NCBI RefSeq assembly: GCF_032271945.1
Contig: NZ_CP130319.1
Coordinates: forward strand, 3,863,001-3,927,000
Direction: 5' to 3'
Source of the DNA: Paenibacillus sp. MBLB1832
GTDB taxonomy: Bacteria > Bacillota > Bacilli > Paenibacillales > NBRC-103111
DNA length: 64,000 nt
How positions within the stretch are numbered: the first letter of the stretch is position 1; the number at the start of each line of letters is the position of its first letter. The translations under genes and the position numbers were made by a program. The notes beneath the pieces were generated by a model that was not told the DNA's origin, did no database searches, and saw nothing but the letters and a program-made list of their open reading frames with translations. Positions 62,063-64,000 of this stretch are shown piece by piece.

Positions 62063-62138
62063 AAGCTATCGTATGTTTCTTTAACGTCATATAAACAAGA
62101 TGTAATTCTCATGTTGTTATCGAACTTTCGTTCCCCTT
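62063..62138. repeat. Region-6 repeat, two degenerate distal cores (R11)
   Basis: AAGCTATCGTATGTTTCTTT then AACGTC (62063-62088) and TTATCGAACTTTCGTTCCCC (62117-62136) each resemble the distal core, weakly. They fill the gap between the two SUKH genes. No hairpin. Confidence 0.35.
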
Positions 62139-62145
62139 TGAAAAG

Positions 62146-62616
62146 TTATATGATTGCATTCTTTAATAAATCAGCTAAGCTCTCAGCTAACAGAACATTA
62201 CTAAAATCATCATGGTATATTCGAAATACCTTTGGTTCTTCTGTAGTTAGATTGATAAAAATAGGGTCGCCGCTGCCATGTGAGCAAGTCGCTATATAAA
62301 TATAACCGTCTTGTAATACTGAAATCCCAGGCTCATACTCAGTACATTCTTGAATTATGCTATTTACATCCCCCCACATCATATATGAAATTCCATCATA
62401 ATCATCATCTGGTTCGTTTTCTTGGACTCCGAATTCAGCATCTATTATTGGGACGGTTGTATATAATTCATAAAACCACTCAGGTAATTTCGTTTTTAAT
62501 TTGCGTTCTAACTCAATAATGTCGGCTTTACTTGCTATTTGCCCGACAAACTTTGGAAATTTAGTTTTGATCCTTTCAACTAAACTCTGAGCTTCAAAAA
62601 TTATTTCGTTGGACAT
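62146..62616 (-). CDS. SMI1/KNR4 (SUKH) family immunity-type protein
   Basis: Protein of 156 residues, ATG 62616 with GGGAGC upstream. The family pattern is IIELERKLKTKLPEWFYELYTTVP, then YMMWGDVNSIIQE, IYIATCSHGSGDPIFINL and a Leu-rich last helix. It is only distantly similar to the SUKH protein at 61370-62029, so it is not a recent duplicate. Orphan immunity gene by context. Confidence 0.85.
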   Translation of the reverse strand: MSNEIIFEAQSLVERIKTKFPKFVGQIASKADIIELERKLKTKLPEWFYELYTTVPIIDAEFGVQENEPDDDYDGISYMMWGDVNSIIQECTEYEPGISVLQDGYIYIATCSHGSGDPIFINLTTEEPKVFRIYHDDFSNVLLAESLADLLKNAII

Positions 62617-62707
62617 GATTATTTGCTCCCGTCTCTATGGAAGATCTACATGCCGAATGCATAATTTCGTGAATTTTCTAAGCATGTAGGTATTTGCGAA
62701 ATGATTA

Positions 62708-62818
62708 AACTATCCTGCCCGTTTAATGGAGTGAAGGAGTGAAGGAGTGAAGGAGTGAAGGGCTGAGGCGACAGCCCTTCAGATGTTTAACTATAGTTTC
62801 CCGTTAGCTTAATCCATA
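62708..62818. repeat. Region-6 hairpin repeat, copy R12, with internal minisatellite
   Basis: Complete copy: AACTATCCTGCCCGTTTAAT, an expanded GGAGTGAA tract (62728-62759, four units), stem GAAGGGCTG/CAGCCCTTC, ATGTTTAACTATAGTTTCCC then GTTAGCTTAATCC. It ends 16 bases before the stop of the squalene-cyclase-like gene. Confidence 0.75.
62728..62759. repeat. Four tandem 8-bp units GGAGTGAA
   Basis: Four perfect copies of GGAGTGAA in a row, immediately before the hairpin arm GAAGGGCTG of repeat R12. Likely slippage product; other copies of the repeat have a single GGTGAAGG-like unit here. Confidence 0.85.
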
Positions 62819-62833
62819 GTATTGTTATTTTGT

Positions 62834-63790
62834 TTAAGCATTAGCACGTGTTGAATACCAAGCCAACACTCGTAAGGCGCGGAGAGTGTTCCAGCGACTA
62901 GGCTCGACTTCCACACCTTCCATGTCGAAGTGAACTCGATCGGAGTGAGGATTCTCCAGTGGCCATCTCCCGTTCTGGTCTTGTTTCTTAGCCACCATAC
63001 CGACAGCCTCGGCGACCCGTTCATCGGGTTCGACACCAGCGCTGCGTAAGTAATCCAACCCCCGCAACAAGTCGTAATGCCACGTGGTCGGGAACGAGAA
63101 ACTTGTCCAATTTGGATCGATCACTTCGCCGGATGACAGGGACCTCAACATGCGACGCTCCAGAAGGTACTCTTGTCCCCGAATGCGAGCTTCGGTCACC
63201 GCAACAGTTTCACCCTTAGCCTTCTCGTACTCTAATAGCCCTTCCAAGATACAGATGGTGCTGTGAAACGAAGATCGTCTACTTTTCGGAGCGTCGCAAT
63301 TCCAGCCTCCGTCCTCAAGCTGCTCACCGAGGAGTCGATCGACCAGCCGATCACTTGCCTCTCCGAAGTAGGCTCCCACTCCGAGGATCCAACCATTGAC
63401 ACAGGGCTCGGTCTCGCCGTCGAAGTAGGGTAGGCCGCCCATTTGCTGCGGCCAGATGATATGATCACGCACAAGGCCGATCGATCTGCGTGCTTCCTCA
63501 CCCAAGGGATCCAGGCCTAGATCCTTCAATAGCAGCAAGGTGTAGCTTGTGCATAGCCAGTTCCTGGCGTCGGCGTCACCGCCCCAATTGCCCTTGGAAG
63601 ATTGCAGTTCGAGGACTCGGGCGCCCCAACCTTCCGTGGCAATCCGCGACCGCTCTGCAGCAACACGGTCATCGGTCTCTTCGGTTAGGTCACGCATTAC
63701 CTGCCAACGAATTGCAGGATCCCCGTTAAGCAGCCACTCTAGTACCGATTTCTTTGGTTTCTGGATTTGCCATTCGGGATTTATTGTCAT
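62834..63790 (-). CDS. Squalene-cyclase/prenyltransferase-like alpha-toroid protein
   Basis: Protein of 318 residues, ATG 63790 with AAGGAGG upstream, no signal peptide. Repeated toroid motifs are seen (QLEDGGWNCDAPKSRRSSFHST, QSSKGNWGGDADARNWLCTSYTLLLL, KQDQNGRWPLENPHSD), the QW-like repeats of the terpene-cyclase/protein-prenyltransferase superfamily. The short length and missing DxDD motif argue against a real squalene cyclase; single-domain relatives have unknown roles. Its GC content and codon choice are clearly higher than the flanking genes, suggesting separate ancestry. Confidence 0.8.
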   Translation of the reverse strand: MTINPEWQIQKPKKSVLEWLLNGDPAIRWQVMRDLTEETDDRVAAERSRIATEGWGARVLELQSSKGNWGGDADARNWLCTSYTLLLLKDLGLDPLGEEARRSIGLVRDHIIWPQQMGGLPYFDGETEPCVNGWILGVGAYFGEASDRLVDRLLGEQLEDGGWNCDAPKSRRSSFHSTICILEGLLEYEKAKGETVAVTEARIRGQEYLLERRMLRSLSSGEVIDPNWTSFSFPTTWHYDLLRGLDYLRSAGVEPDERVAEAVGMVAKKQDQNGRWPLENPHSDRVHFDMEGVEVEPSRWNTLRALRVLAWYSTRANA

Positions 63791-63889
63791 CTTGATTCCT
63801 CCTTACTTTGGTCACGTACATACTCCGTATCTTCTTTAGCTGCTTTCGACTATCGTTAACTAATTATCTTTTATATTCTTGATGCGACT

Positions 63890-63985
63890 AAACAATCCTG
63901 CCCAATAGCTTAACGCGGCTGACCGTTTTTACTGGCAACCGCGCACTTTTTGTTCAATGAGCTTTCGTTCTGTCATTTAGCGTGG
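63890..63985. repeat. Region-6 hairpin repeat, copy R13
   Basis: Proximal core AACAATCCTGCCCAATAGCT, stem GCGG-TG-CC / GG-A-CCGC around CGTTTTTACT (imperfect), then CAATGAGCTTTCGTTCTGTC then ATTTAGCGTGG as distal core. A further ACTATCGTTAACTAATTA lies at 63849-63866 upstream. It is the last copy before the window edge. Confidence 0.6.
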
Positions 63986-64000
63986 AACACGGCAGTAAAT

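Noticed and set aside
52141..63985. Reading the repeats as true integron attC sites
   Set aside because: attC sites need inverted RYYYAAC and GTTRRRY ends; here the GTTAGC-like cores are in direct orientation around the hairpin and no integron integrase is in the window. Kept as a finding, not as a feature call.
52141..63985. Reading the repeats as a CRISPR array
   Set aside because: Copies are ~100 bp, diverged and separated by whole genes rather than short equal spacers; no cas genes are present.

Overview
The window looks like a chromosomal segment of a spore-forming, plant-polysaccharide-degrading Paenibacillaceae (Paenibacillus-like) bacterium. The evidence is strong GGAGG ribosome binding sites, frequent TTG/GTG starts, three LplA/LplB/YtcP-type oligosaccharide ABC transporters each paired with a YesM/YesN two-component system, large secreted modular glycosidases and a Spo0E-type phosphatase gene. 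Species assignment is an inference; no rRNA or housekeeping marker is present.

Region 1 (1-9.4 kb): a secreted beta-helix protein cut by the window edge, two permeases, a divergent YesM kinase and YesN regulator, and the transporter's binding lipoprotein. The promoters of the permease and lipoprotein genes share an operator-like element at an identical distance from the -10 box. Region 2 (9.4-19.6 kb): a small spo0E-like gene and a frameshifted small ORF, a second secreted beta-helix protein with two carbohydrate-binding-like modules, a second binding protein and permease pair, and a divergent YesN/YesM pair. Region 3 (19.6-25.8 kb): GH42 beta-galactosidase, a five-bladed-propeller glycosidase and GH36 alpha-galactosidase, joined by ATGA overlaps and divergent from an AraC regulator. 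Region 4 (25.8-26.4 kb) is a scar holding a transposase-like fragment and a dead N-terminal piece of dihydrofolate reductase.

Region 5 (26.4-51.4 kb) appears to be one large polysaccharide-utilisation regulon, all on the minus strand. It contains a transporter/YesM/YesN operon, a heparinase-like/DUF4832/GDSL-esterase/GH36 operon, a GH74-like PA14 protein, and an operon for a cohesin-domain protein, a 1.76-kilo-residue GH74-like protein with a degenerate dockerin-like segment, and a frameshifted polysaccharide deacetylase. Four promoters in this region carry the same ~23-bp element 22-23 bp upstream of the -10 box. The simplest reading is a single AraC-type activator, probably the YesN protein encoded here, switching on uptake, sensing and secreted hydrolysis together.

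Region 6 (51.5-64 kb) is different. It is AT-rich and full of small orphan genes, mostly on the minus strand: two SUKH proteins, an Imm32-like protein, a UPF0158 protein, small membrane proteins and a histidine phosphatase. It also holds broken genes. Most genes are separated by copies of a dispersed repeat: a core like CTGCCCGTTAGC, a GGCTGCC/GGCAGCC hairpin, and a second core like CTATCGTTCCCGTTAGC. The layout, one small gene followed by one repeat, resembles a gene-cassette array, but no recombinase is visible and the cores are direct rather than inverted. This repeat-delimited array and the shared operators in region 5 are the most unusual parts of the window.
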